Shown here: positions 44,755 to 53,194 of the stretch, piece by piece
Position numbering within the stretch: the first letter of the stretch is position 1
Layout: the number at the start of each line of letters is the position of its first letter
Source: Asanoa ferruginea
GTDB lineage: Bacteria; Actinomycetota; Actinomycetes; Mycobacteriales; Micromonosporaceae
NCBI RefSeq assembly: GCF_003387075.1
Contig: NZ_QUMQ01000001.1
Location: 3,534,001 to 3,598,000, forward strand
DNA length: 64,000 bases
Direction of reading: 5' to 3'
The notes under the pieces: generated by a model
The model's database searches: none
Seen by the model: only the letters and a program-made list of their open reading frames with translations
Told to the model about the DNA's origin: nothing
Translations under genes and position numbers: made by a program

Positions 44755-45493
44755 TGCTGTCAAATCGACGCGCGATGTAGACCACGGTCGTCGCCACCGC
44801 CGCGTGCGGAATCTGGCCCGCGAGGGCGTCCACCGCGCGGGCCAGCGGACGCGACCAGCCCCACCGGTAACTGCCCGCCGGCGCCACCCCGAAACCGTGC
44901 CGGCCCACGATGCGGAAACCGTGCCCGGCCAGCAGGTCGGCCACCCGGCGGTGGGAAAGCTCGGCGAACCAGCGGTCGGCCCGGTGCCGGTGCCGACCGA
45001 GACCGCGCAGCGAACCGCTCGGCCCGTGGTTCTCCACCAGCAAATATCCCGCGTCCGCGTCGGGCAGCGCCCGCGCCGCGAAGGCCAGCGCCGCCGCGCG
45101 CCCCTCCGGCGGCGCGTTGAGCAGAAACCGGAACAGCGTCACGAGTACGGGTGATCCGCTCGCCACCGGTTCGGCCGGCCCACCTTCGGAGATCAGATGC
45201 AGTTCACCGGGTACGGGTCGCGCGCGGGCCCGGGCCAGCATGGTCGCCGAGGTGTCGTAGCCGTGCGCGCCGGCCACCAGGCCGTCGAACATCGTGAGTA
45301 CCCGGCCGGTGCCGCAGGCGAAGTCGTGCTGCACCGGGCGGGTGCCGGCCGGGAACGCGCCCCGGAGCCAGCGCCGCAGCCGCACCCGTTGCCGGCGGTC
45401 GACCGCCGCCGCCCAGCCGCCCGGCGCGTAGACCTCTTCGTCGTAGCGGGCCGCCGCGGCGGCATCCTGGAACACGTCCGCGTAGTCGCGCAT
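44741..45493 (-). CDS. SAM-dependent methyltransferase, BlaI-linked
   Basis: A 250-residue class I methyltransferase-like protein: motif I HDFACGTGRVLTMF, followed by VAGAHGYDTSATMLARA and VTLFRFLLNAPPEGR, with a C-terminal cap. AAAGGGG precedes ATG 45493. It is divergent from blaI, with an operator between, and its own stop lies inside a second operator. The substrate is unknown; the neighbourhood suggests a wall or lipid target. Confidence 0.8.
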   Translation of the reverse strand: MRDYADVFQDAAAAARYDEEVYAPGGWAAAVDRRQRVRLRRWLRGAFPAGTRPVQHDFACGTGRVLTMFDGLVAGAHGYDTSATMLARARARPVPGELHLISEGGPAEPVASGSPVLVTLFRFLLNAPPEGRAAALAFAARALPDADAGYLLVENHGPSGSLRGLGRHRHRADRWFAELSHRRVADLLAGHGFRIVGRHGFGVAPAGSYRWGWSRPLARAVDALAGQIPHAAVATTVVYIARRFDSTYNL

Positions 45494-45516
45494 GGTCACC
45501 CCTTTCGGTATCAGCT

Positions 45517-45531
45517 CCTACAACGTGTAGG
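45517..45531. promoter_or_regulatory. BlaI-type operator between the methyltransferase and blaI genes
   Basis: CCTACA-ACG-TGTAGG lies 24 bp upstream of the methyltransferase start and 68 bp upstream of blaI, so one bound BlaI dimer could repress both divergent transcripts. The arms are identical to those of the site at 44740; only the three central bases differ. Confidence 0.78.
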
Positions 45532-45598
45532 TGCTAGCTTCGTTACGGACCGAGCGCTACCAGCGTTGGGCGTTAGGGTGAAAGACGGAGGTGGATCG

Positions 45599-45979
45599 AT
45601 GGCCGTGAACGCGGGTGCTGGCCGCCGGCCGCATGGCGCGCTCGAGGCGGAGATCCTGGCGACGCTCGCCGCCGCCGACGGGCCGCTCAGCCCGACCGAG
45701 GTGCAGCGGGCGCTGGGCCACGACCTGGCTTACAACACCGTGCAGACGATCCTCATCCGGCTGCTGGAGAAAGACGCCGTGCAGCGGCGGGCCCAGGGCC
45801 GCGGTCACGTCTACTGGGTCAAGCACGAAGAGGCGTCCGAAGCGGCTCGGCGGATGCGCGCCACGCTGGCGGGCCGCCCCGACCGCTCGGCGGTGCTCCA
45901 GCGGTTCGCCGCCGAGCTTGACGACGACGACGCGCGCACCCTGCGCGCCTTGCTGGCCGAGCCGCCGGAGGCACCGTGA
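45599..45979 (+). CDS. blaI: BlaI/MecI/CopY-family repressor
   Basis: A 126-residue winged-helix repressor: ALEAEILATLAAADGPLSPTEVQRAL, then LAYNTVQTILIRLLEKDAVQRR as the recognition helix with the YNTVxTxLxRL signature, and a C-terminal dimer region. GGAGGTGG precedes ATG 45599. It overlaps the M56 protease gene by GTGA, the normal blaI-blaR1 arrangement. Targets inferred from the two CCTACA-type operators are itself, the methyltransferase and the PAP2-dedA operon. Confidence 0.9.
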   Translation: MAVNAGAGRRPHGALEAEILATLAAADGPLSPTEVQRALGHDLAYNTVQTILIRLLEKDAVQRRAQGRGHVYWVKHEEASEAARRMRATLAGRPDRSAVLQRFAAELDDDDARTLRALLAEPPEAP

Positions 45980-46848
45980 CCCTCGCCGTCTACCTGCCCG
46001 CGCTGCTTTCGCTGCTGCTGGTGGCCGTGTCGCGGGTCGCCGTCCGACACGCGCCGCCGGCCGTCGCGACCCGGGGGCTGGCCCTGGCGGCGGCGGGCGC
46101 CGCGGCGGCGTACACCTGCTGTCTCGGTTTTCTGGCCCTGACCCTGCTCGACGACGTGCCGCCGCTCTCCGCGCTCGACCACCTGCCCGGGCTGCCCAAG
46201 CCGGTGCCCGGCCCGGTCGCGCTGGTCGCCGCCGCGCTGCTCGGCTGGGGCGCCGTGCGGCTGGTCCGCGACCTGCGGCTGCGCCGCGACACCACCCGGC
46301 GGCTGCGCGCGGCCGGCACACCACAGGCCGACGGGCTGGTGGTGGCCGACTGGGCGGCGCCGCACGCGATCGCCGTGCCCGGCCGCCCGGGCCACGTGCT
46401 GGTCACCACTGGTCTCTTGCGCGCCCTCGACGGCCGGGAGCGGCGGGTGGTGCTGGCACACGAACGCGCCCACCTCCGGCACCGGCACGACCGCCTGGTC
46501 TCGGTCGCGGCGGCCGCGGCGGCCGTCAACCCCTTGCTGGTGCCGCTCCGCGACGCGGTCGCCTACCAGGCCGAACGCTGGGCCGACGAGGAGGCCGCCG
46601 CCCAGATCGGCGACCGCGGCCTGGTCGCCCGCTGCGTCGCCAAGGCGGCGCTGGCGGCCAGCCCCGTGCTCGCCCTCGGCGGCGGGAGTGTGGTCGCGCG
46701 GGTGCACGCTCTGCGCCGCCCGGCACCACGCGGCCGCTGGACCCGACTCCTGGTCCCCGGCGCGGTCGTCGCCGGCATCGGCCTGGTCACCCTGGTGGCC
46801 GCCGCGGAGTTCGCCGCCCTCGCCGCCGCCTGGCTCGGCGCCGCGTAG
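45976..46848 (+). CDS. M56 (BlaR1-like) membrane metalloprotease without sensor domain
   Basis: A 290-residue protein with three to four membrane segments and the zinc site HERAH (H162-H166) followed by AERWADEEAAA, where the third ligand Glu is expected. In BlaR1 this cytoplasmic-facing protease cleaves or inactivates BlaI. BlaR1's large C-terminal penicillin-binding sensor is absent here, so the inducing signal must be sensed through the membrane part. Coupled to blaI by GTGA. Confidence 0.88.
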   Translation: MTLAVYLPALLSLLLVAVSRVAVRHAPPAVATRGLALAAAGAAAAYTCCLGFLALTLLDDVPPLSALDHLPGLPKPVPGPVALVAAALLGWGAVRLVRDLRLRRDTTRRLRAAGTPQADGLVVADWAAPHAIAVPGRPGHVLVTTGLLRALDGRERRVVLAHERAHLRHRHDRLVSVAAAAAAVNPLLVPLRDAVAYQAERWADEEAAAQIGDRGLVARCVAKAALAASPVLALGGGSVVARVHALRRPAPRGRWTRLLVPGAVVAGIGLVTLVAAAEFAALAAAWLGAA

Positions 46849-46912
46849 GTCCGTTTGGCCCTGGTTCGAGCGGGTAGGCGACGGTCTCCTGCCGCGAACA
46901 AAGGGGAGTCAC

Positions 46913-47353
46913 GTGTTGCTCATGCGAGACCTCGCACACCAACTGCCGCTCCGGCTCGCGACGGGCGCGTTCGTGCTCAACTCCGGGTTGACCAAGCGCG
47001 GCGCCGACGACGTGGCGGCGAAGGGCATGCACGGCTTCGCCTCGACCGCCTACCCGTTCCTGGGCGAGATGGAGCCGCAGAAGTTCGCGCGGCTGCTGTC
47101 CACGGCGGAGATCGCGGTCGGCGCGGTGCTGTTGTTCCCGCTGGTGCCCGAAGGCCTGGCGGGGCTGACCCTGACCGGGTTCTCGGCCGGACTGGTCGGC
47201 CTTTACCTGCGGACACCAGGCATGCGCCTCGACGGGAGCCTGCGCCCGACCGAACAGGGCACGCCGCTGGCCAAGGACACCTGGCTGCTGGGCATCGGCC
47301 TGTCCCTGCTGGTCGACGACGTGGTGCGGACGTACTACCGCTGGCGTGGCTGA
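46913..47353 (+). CDS. DoxX-like small membrane protein
   Basis: A 146-residue membrane protein with about four hydrophobic segments (LPLRLATGAFVLNSGLTK, IAVGAVLLFPLVPEGLAGL and two more), a DoxX-like profile. AAGGGGAG lies 4 nt before GTG 46913. Its 3' end overlaps the FUSC gene by 8 bp, so the two are probably co-expressed. Function unknown. Confidence 0.7.
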   Translation: MLLMRDLAHQLPLRLATGAFVLNSGLTKRGADDVAAKGMHGFASTAYPFLGEMEPQKFARLLSTAEIAVGAVLLFPLVPEGLAGLTLTGFSAGLVGLYLRTPGMRLDGSLRPTEQGTPLAKDTWLLGIGLSLLVDDVVRTYYRWRG

Positions 47354-48431
47354 CGGCTGGCTCAAGCCGCGGCTGGTCGCCACCTGGGCCGACCGCTGGA
47401 TCGTGCTCCAGATCGGCGCGGCCGCCGGGCTCGCGTGGTTCATCGCCGGCGCGGTGCTCGGCCAAGCCAACGCGTTCTTCGCTCCCGCTGCCGCCGTGCT
47501 GGTGGTCAGCGGCTCGATCGGCAAGCAGGTCCGGCAGACCGCCGAACTGATCGTCGGCGTCGCGGTGGGGCTGATCCTCGCCGATGGCCTGGTCCGGCTC
47601 ATCGGGCGTGGGCCCCTGCAACTCGCCCTGGTGGTGATCCTCGCGGCGAGCCTCGCGCTGGTGGTCAGCGGCGGCCGGATGGTGCTCAACCAGGCGACCA
47701 CCACCGCGGTCCTGATCCTCGCCCTCTATCCGCACGCGGGCGGCGGGATCTTCTGGGAGCGCTGGATCGACGCGCTGATCGGCGCTGGGGTGGCCCTCGT
47801 CATCCGCGCGGTCGTCGAACCTCGCCAGCCGCTGCGGGCCGTCCGCCGCGCGGCGGACGCGGTGCACGACCGGCTGGGCGAGGCGTTCGAGGGTGGTACG
47901 GCGGCCGTGCGGAACGCCGACCCGGCGGCGACGCTGGCCGCCGCTGAGCGGCTGCACCCGGCGGAGGCCGCGCTGAAGGTGCTGAGCGAGGAGACCACCC
48001 GGGCCGCCCACCTGGTCTCGATAGGCCTGCTGCACCACCGGACGCGGCTGACCCTGGCCCGGGTGGACGCGGCCGCGCCACACCTGCGCCGGGCGATCGA
48101 CAACCTGCACCAGGCGCTCCGCCACGAGTCGGCGGCGCTGGGCGTGCCGCTGGCGCCCGGCCTGCTCGATGCGATGGCGGCGCTCGACCGGGCCAGCGAC
48201 GATTTGCTGCGCGACCTGGTGAACCCCGCCGGCACCTGGCACGGTGCGCAGGCGGCCCGGCAGGCGCAGGCGTGGGCCGGCCGCGCCGAGCGTGCGGCCC
48301 CGCCGACGGCCACGACAGCCGTCGCCGGCCACCTGCACGCCGCCGCGGGCCAACTGCTCCTGGCCGGCCGCCATGGGCCGTTTGCCGAAAACGCTCCGAC
48401 CGGGCCTACCGCTGGATGTAATGACTCATAA
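47346..48431 (+). CDS. FUSC-family (aromatic acid exporter-like) membrane protein
   Basis: A 361-residue protein with five to six N-terminal membrane segments (about 18-165: RWIVLQIGAAAGLAWFIAGAV, FFAPAAAVLVVSGSIGKQV), then a long soluble alpha-helical domain. This is one half of the FUSC duplication that forms aromatic-acid exporters, typical for short actinobacterial forms that act as dimers. It starts at GTG 47346. Substrate not assignable. Confidence 0.83.
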   Translation: MADGWLKPRLVATWADRWIVLQIGAAAGLAWFIAGAVLGQANAFFAPAAAVLVVSGSIGKQVRQTAELIVGVAVGLILADGLVRLIGRGPLQLALVVILAASLALVVSGGRMVLNQATTTAVLILALYPHAGGGIFWERWIDALIGAGVALVIRAVVEPRQPLRAVRRAADAVHDRLGEAFEGGTAAVRNADPAATLAAAERLHPAEAALKVLSEETTRAAHLVSIGLLHHRTRLTLARVDAAAPHLRRAIDNLHQALRHESAALGVPLAPGLLDAMAALDRASDDLLRDLVNPAGTWHGAQAARQAQAWAGRAERAAPPTATTAVAGHLHAAAGQLLLAGRHGPFAENAPTGPTAGCNDS

Positions 48432-48460
48432 GCGTGGGTCGGCGGCCTGAGGGGTGATCG

Positions 48461-49444
48461 ATGCGGGTAGCGGCGGTTGGGGGAAGCCGGCTACTCAGCG
48501 TCGGTGCGTACCGCCCGGCCCGGGTGGTGTCCAACGCCGAGATCTGCGCTCAGATCGACTCCACCGACGAGTGGATCAAGCGACGCTCCGGCATCGCCAG
48601 CCGCCGGTTCGCCGACGACACCGAAACCGTGGTCAGCATGGCGGCCGCCGCCGGCCGGCAGGCGGTCGAGCGCGCCGGTCTCGAGCCGGGCGACGTCGAC
48701 GCGGTCCTGCTGGCCAGCATGTCCCGGGTGCAGCAGACGCCGCCCGCCGCGCCGCAGGTCGCACAGCAGGTCGGCGCGGCCACCGCGGCGGCTCTCGACC
48801 TCGGCGCCGCCTGCGCCGGCTTCTGCCACGCGATCGCGGTCGCCGACGGGCTGATCTGGGCCGGCAGCGCCCGGCACGTGCTGGTGGTCGGCTCGGAACG
48901 GATGACCGACATCATCGACCCGACCGACCGGTCGCTGGCCTTCCTGTTCGCCGACGGCGCCGGTGCGGTGCTGGTCGGCCCGGCACCGGAGCCCTCGGTC
49001 GGCCCGGTGGTCTGGGGATCCGACGGCTCGCGGGCGGGGTTGATCGGCCACCAGGAGCCGTGGACCAGCATGCGCGAGAAGCCCGACTTCTGGCCGACCA
49101 TGACGATGGCCGGGCCGGAGGTGTTCCGCTGGGCCGTGCAGGAGGTCACGGCCACCGCCCGCGCGGCGCTCACCGTGGCCGGCCTGGATCCGGCGTCGCT
49201 GGCGGCGTTCGTGCCCCATCAGGCCAATGCCCGGATCACCGACCGGATGGCCGCCGACCTGGGCCTGCCACCGTCGTGTGTGGTCGCCGCCGACATCGAG
49301 ACGGCCGGCAACACCTCGGCCGCCTCGATCCCACTCGCGCTGGACGCGCTGCTCGCCGCGCCCGACGCCCCGCACGGCGCCGCCCTCCTGGTGGGCTTCG
49401 GTGCGGGGCTGTCGTACTCGGCGATGGTGGTTGATCTGCCTTAG
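48461..49444 (+). CDS. 3-oxoacyl-ACP synthase III (KAS III, FabH-type)
   Basis: A 327-residue thiolase-fold condensing enzyme with the full Cys-His-Asn triad: C118 in [10 protein letters not shown]253 in [11 protein letters not shown] and N284 in [21 protein letters not shown] and [12 protein letters not shown] are standard FabH segments. GAGGGGTG lies before ATG 48461. No other fatty-acid genes are adjacent, so it may start fatty-acid synthesis or act in a specialised pathway. Its stop overlaps the convergent glyA by 4 bp. Confidence 0.92.
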   Translation: MRVAAVGGSRLLSVGAYRPARVVSNAEICAQIDSTDEWIKRRSGIASRRFADDTETVVSMAAAAGRQAVERAGLEPGDVDAVLLASMSRVQQTPPAAPQVAQQVGAATAAALDLGAACAGFCHAIAVADGLIWAGSARHVLVVGSERMTDIIDPTDRSLAFLFADGAGAVLVGPAPEPSVGPVVWGSDGSRAGLIGHQEPWTSMREKPDFWPTMTMAGPEVFRWAVQEVTATARAALTVAGLDPASLAAFVPHQANARITDRMAADLGLPPSCVVAADIETAGNTSAASIPLALDALLAAPDAPHGAALLVGFGAGLSYSAMVVDLP

Positions 49445-50994
49445 GCTGCGGCGCCCCGGTGCTCGAACGCCTTCAGGCCGAAGTCGGCCGGGTGCACGTG
49501 GTCGAGGTCGAGGTTGGGGTAGAGCACGTGCTGGGAGAGCAGGGCGTGCACCCGCTTGCCGGCCTCGTGGACGGCGTCGGGCGTGGTGCTGAACTTGGCC
49601 TTGCTGGCCGGCTTGCCGCCCTCACCCTGCGCCGGCGACGTGGCCGCCAGCACCCGGGAGATGATGTCGGCGATCTCGTCCATCTCGCCGGGACCCATGC
49701 CGAGCGTGGTCAGCGCCGGCGTGCCCAGCCGCAGGCCGCTGGTATACCAGGCGCCGTTGGGGTCGCCCGGCAGGCTGTTGCGGTTGAGCGTCATGCCGCA
49801 GTCGCGCAGTGCCTGCTCAGCTTGCCGGCCGGTGAGCCCGAAGCCCTCTTCGACGTCGACCAGCAGCAGGTGGTTGTCGGTGCCGCCGGTGAGCACCGGA
49901 ACGCCGCGCTTGAGCAGCCCGTCGGCGAGCGCCTGCGCGTTGCTGACGATCCGGGCGGCGTAGCCGGCGAACTCGGGCTTCGACGCCTCGCGCAGCGCGA
50001 CCGCCTTCGCGGCCATCACGTGCGAGAGCGGGCCACCGAGGATCGCCGGGCAGCCCTTGTCGACCGCCTCGGCGTATTCGCCGGTGCACAGCACCATGCC
50101 GCCGCGCGGGCCGCGCAGGGTCTTGTGGGTGGTCGTGGTGACCACGTGCGCGTGGGCGACCGGGTCGTAGTCGCCGGTGAACACCTTGCCCGCGACCAGA
50201 CCGGCGAAGTGGGCCATGTCGACCATCAGCGTCGCGCCGACCTCTTCGGCGATCGACCGCAACTCCGCGAAATTAATCTTCCGGGAGTAGGCCGAGTAGC
50301 CGGCGAGCAGGATCAGCGGCCGCACCTCGCGGGCCTTGTCGCGCACCGCGGCCAGGTCGAGCAGCTTGGTCTGCGGGTCGACGGCGTAGGAGTGCGCCTC
50401 GAACATCCGGCTGGAGATGTTGAACCGGTAGCCGTGGGTGAGGTGCCCGCCGGAGTAGTAGTCCATCGCGAGCAGCCGCTGGTTGTTGAGCTCGGTGCGC
50501 AGCTTGGCGAACTGCTCGGCGTCGAGCTGCGGCAGCCGGGCCGGCGCGTCGGGGCCGCCGAGCTTGGCCAGCACGTCGGCCTCGACCCGGGTGGCCAGGA
50601 TCGCCAGGAACGCGACCAGGTTGGCGTCGGCACCGGAGTGCGGCTGCACGTAGGCGTGCTCGGCGCCGAACAGGCCGGTGGCCAGCTTGGCCGCGGTTGC
50701 CTCGATCGTGTCGACGTTGTCGCAGCCGGCGTAGAACCGGTGGCCCGGAAAGCCTTCCGCGTATTTGTCGGTGAGCAGCGAGCCCTGCGCCGCCTGCACG
50801 GCCAGCGAGCTGAAGTTTTCCGACGCGATCAACTTGAGGTGGGACCGCTGGTCGAGCAGTTCCTGCACGGTCGCCGCGGCGATGCCGGGGTCGACGGCCC
50901 GCACCGCGTCGAGCATCGCGTAGAACCCGATCGCGGACGGGTCGAGCTGTCCGCGGTCGACCGCATCCAGATATCTGCTGACGATCGTTTCCAC
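49441..50994 (-). CDS. glyA: Serine hydroxymethyltransferase
   Basis: A 517-residue PLP enzyme that converts serine and tetrahydrofolate to glycine and methylene-tetrahydrofolate. Seen: [48 protein letters not shown], and the PLP Lys K291 in [16 protein letters not shown]. It is longer than the usual 415-430 residues, with insertions after about residue 140 and near the C-terminus. GGAGG lies 5 nt before GTG 50994. Confidence 0.93.
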   Translation of the reverse strand: METIVSRYLDAVDRGQLDPSAIGFYAMLDAVRAVDPGIAAATVQELLDQRSHLKLIASENFSSLAVQAAQGSLLTDKYAEGFPGHRFYAGCDNVDTIEATAAKLATGLFGAEHAYVQPHSGADANLVAFLAILATRVEADVLAKLGGPDAPARLPQLDAEQFAKLRTELNNQRLLAMDYYSGGHLTHGYRFNISSRMFEAHSYAVDPQTKLLDLAAVRDKAREVRPLILLAGYSAYSRKINFAELRSIAEEVGATLMVDMAHFAGLVAGKVFTGDYDPVAHAHVVTTTTHKTLRGPRGGMVLCTGEYAEAVDKGCPAILGGPLSHVMAAKAVALREASKPEFAGYAARIVSNAQALADGLLKRGVPVLTGGTDNHLLLVDVEEGFGLTGRQAEQALRDCGMTLNRNSLPGDPNGAWYTSGLRLGTPALTTLGMGPGEMDEIADIISRVLAATSPAQGEGGKPASKAKFSTTPDAVHEAGKRVHALLSQHVLYPNLDLDHVHPADFGLKAFEHRGAAA

Positions 50995-51113
50995 GCGCGC
51001 CTCCACACCGAGCCGAGTTGACCGCAACCATTCTCCGACAGCCGGCCCCGCGCCTGGCCAGGGGGTGTCCGAAAGAAGGGAGAACGTCGGACCCTGGTCG
51101 TACGGTGGGACGC

Positions 51114-51503
51114 ATGAGTGATCTCCCCGCCGACGTGGTCGGCCTGCTCGACGAGCCGTGCACCGCACACATCGCGACGCTGCTACCGGACGGTTCGCCG
51201 CACAGCGTGCCGGTCTGGGTCGGCCGCGAGGGCGGCTACGTCGCCTTCCTCACCTCACCCAACTCGCGCAAGGGCCGCAACATCGAGCGCGACCCGCGGG
51301 TGGCCATCTCGCTGACCCGGCGCGACCGCCCGACCGACAGCGCCTACCTCCGCGGCCGGGTCGTCGAGGTCGTCGACGGCGACCGCGGGTGGGAGATCAT
51401 CGACCGGCTGTCCCAGAAATACCTCGGCGGTCCCTACCCGATGCGCACCGACCGCGCGGCCTACCTCGTGGAGGTCGACCGCGCGGGGGCACAGAGCTTC
51501 TGA
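51114..51503 (+). CDS. PPOX-class (F420-dependent) split-barrel flavoprotein
   Basis: A 129-residue split-barrel protein: [26 protein letters not shown], then [26 protein letters not shown], as in F420-binding PPOX proteins. It ends [15 protein letters not shown]. Actinobacterial members reduce small quinone-like or ketone substrates with F420H2; the substrate is unknown. Followed 10 bp later by a strong hairpin. Confidence 0.87.
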   Translation: MSDLPADVVGLLDEPCTAHIATLLPDGSPHSVPVWVGREGGYVAFLTSPNSRKGRNIERDPRVAISLTRRDRPTDSAYLRGRVVEVVDGDRGWEIIDRLSQKYLGGPYPMRTDRAAYLVEVDRAGAQSF

Positions 51504-51513
51504 GGCTTCCAGA

Positions 51514-51548
51514 GTGGAGGGCCCCCGGCCGAGCCAAGGGCCCTCCAC
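51514..51548 (+). terminator. 11-bp hairpin after the PPOX gene
   Basis: GTGGAGGGCCC (51514-51524) pairs exactly with 51538-51548 around a 13-nt loop, ten bases after the stop. It separates the PPOX gene from the restriction endonuclease gene. Confidence 0.75.
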
Positions 51549-51605
51549 CGCCTGTTCAAGGTGTACCCGCTCGATTACTCTGCGATACAACGTGGAGGGG
51601 CGGAG

Positions 51606-53129
51606 ATGACGTCGAGCAATATTCAACGGCAGATCGCCGCACAGCGGAGGGCTGCGGAGCAAGCAGCGAAGCAAGCGGTGCGCGAGCAGGTCAAGGCATA
51701 CGAGCAGGGGCGCATCGCGCAGGCTGCCGGCATGACGGGTGCGACCGATCAGCGTGTTCGCGAACTGACCGGTTTGCTCGCGACGGCGTTGGCGTCCCCC
51801 GCTGCCGGCGTCAACTTCGATGCCTTGAAGCGGCGTCCGCCCATCATCCCTATCGAACTTGGTGCCGACTCGCAGCCACTCCCACCGCCGAGGTGGGAGA
51901 ATTTCGAGCCTCCGCCGCCCGGCGTTGTCGGCCGACTGCTCGGTGGAGAAGCACGACACCTACGTGAGCGAGCCGCCGCCGAAAGCGCATTCGCCGCAGC
52001 GGTTGAGAGACACCGGACCGACGAGATCGCACGCCAACAACGCGCGACTGAGGCGCGACGCGTCCAGAGCCAGCATCAGTCGACGGCCAATGAGGAAGCC
52101 GCTAGACATAATGCCTCAGTAGACAGATTTGCTGCAGCGGTGCAGGCGACGGACCGGCACGCGGTAAGCCACTACTTCCAACTCGTGATCGACCAGGTGC
52201 GCGACCCTCAGGGATTTCCCAGAAAGCGTCTCGCCGGCTACGTCCCTGAGTCGACGCTGTTGGCGGTCGAGTGGCGATTGCCGCCGACCACCATCGTGCC
52301 GTCGGAAAAGTCATACAAATGGATCAAGTCCCGCGACGAGATTGATGGGGTCGCGCGGCCGATTACAGAGATCCGGAAGATCTACCAAACCCTGGTCGCC
52401 CAGATTGCCTTGCGAGCGCTGACCGCGGTGTTCACCGCCGATCGCTTCTCGCTGGTCACGACCGTCGTCTTCAACGGCATAGTGGATGCGATTGATCCGA
52501 GCACCGGCCAGGCGATCGAGCCCTGCCTGATCACGCTGAGGGCGACCCGGGAGCAGTTCGCACCGCTGGTGCTGCGGCAGCTCGATCCGGTCGCTTGCGT
52601 CCGTAAGTATTTCGCCGCCGATGTGTCTCCACATCCTGACGAGCTGCAGGCGGTGCCGCCGGTGATGGAATTCAAGATGGCCGACCCGCGCATCATCGAC
52701 CCGGTTGACGTCATCAGCAATCTGGACAAGCGACCCAACCTCTTGGAGCTCTCGCCCAAAGAGTTCGAGCATTTCGTGCACAACTTGTTTGACCGCATGG
52801 GCTTCGACACCAAGATTTTCAGGGCAGATGGCGACGGTGGCGTCGACTGTGTCGCCTACGATCCAACCCCTATCCGGGGCGGGAAGTACGTCATCCAGGC
52901 GAAGCTCTATAACAAGACCGTGCCTCCGACGGCCGTCCGCGACCTATTTGGAACGATGCAGCATGAAGGTGCGAAGAGCGGCATCCTGATAACCACGAGC
53001 GGCTTCGGCCCGAGCAGTTACCAGTTCGCCAACGGCAAGCCCTTGCAGCTCATCGATGGCAGTGGCCTGCTGGCGCTTTGCCAGGATTACAACATCCCCG
53101 CGCGCATCGTCCACGTCCCAAAGAAGTGA
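51606..53129 (+). CDS. Mrr-like PD-(D/E)xK restriction endonuclease
   Basis: A 507-residue protein. The C-terminal Mrr_cat domain (about 380-500) shows LSPKEFEHFVHNLFDRMGF, then the nuclease core D414 in GDGGVDC, Q431-x-K433 in VIQAKLY, and GILITTSGFGPSSYQFA. N-terminal residues 1-190 are rich in Ala, Glu, Gln and Arg and likely helical or coiled-coil. A middle domain of about 190 residues is unrecognised. GGAGGGGCGGAG precedes ATG 51606. No methylase, helicase or other defence gene is adjacent. Codon use is less GC-biased than in its neighbours, so it may be an acquired, solitary type IV-like defence gene that attacks modified DNA. Confidence 0.85.
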   Translation: MTSSNIQRQIAAQRRAAEQAAKQAVREQVKAYEQGRIAQAAGMTGATDQRVRELTGLLATALASPAAGVNFDALKRRPPIIPIELGADSQPLPPPRWENFEPPPPGVVGRLLGGEARHLRERAAAESAFAAAVERHRTDEIARQQRATEARRVQSQHQSTANEEAARHNASVDRFAAAVQATDRHAVSHYFQLVIDQVRDPQGFPRKRLAGYVPESTLLAVEWRLPPTTIVPSEKSYKWIKSRDEIDGVARPITEIRKIYQTLVAQIALRALTAVFTADRFSLVTTVVFNGIVDAIDPSTGQAIEPCLITLRATREQFAPLVLRQLDPVACVRKYFAADVSPHPDELQAVPPVMEFKMADPRIIDPVDVISNLDKRPNLLELSPKEFEHFVHNLFDRMGFDTKIFRADGDGGVDCVAYDPTPIRGGKYVIQAKLYNKTVPPTAVRDLFGTMQHEGAKSGILITTSGFGPSSYQFANGKPLQLIDGSGLLALCQDYNIPARIVHVPKK

Positions 53130-53145
53130 GCTGACCCGTTCGGCA

Positions 53146-53177
53146 GGAAGGGCCCCTGGCGAACCAGGGGCCCTTCC
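53146..53177. terminator. 14-bp bidirectional terminator hairpin
   Basis: GGAAGGGCCCCTGG (53146-53159) pairs exactly with 53164-53177 around a CGAA tetraloop. It sits between the convergent endonuclease and M36 peptidase genes and could end transcripts from both sides. Confidence 0.85.
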
Positions 53178-53194
53178 TCATCGGCTCTGGCTGA

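Noticed and set aside
45599-46848. blaI and M56 genes as a beta-lactam resistance locus
   Set aside because: No beta-lactamase or penicillin-binding sensor is encoded; the class C-type hydrolase at 17845 is far away, lacks a signal peptide and has no operator of this type.
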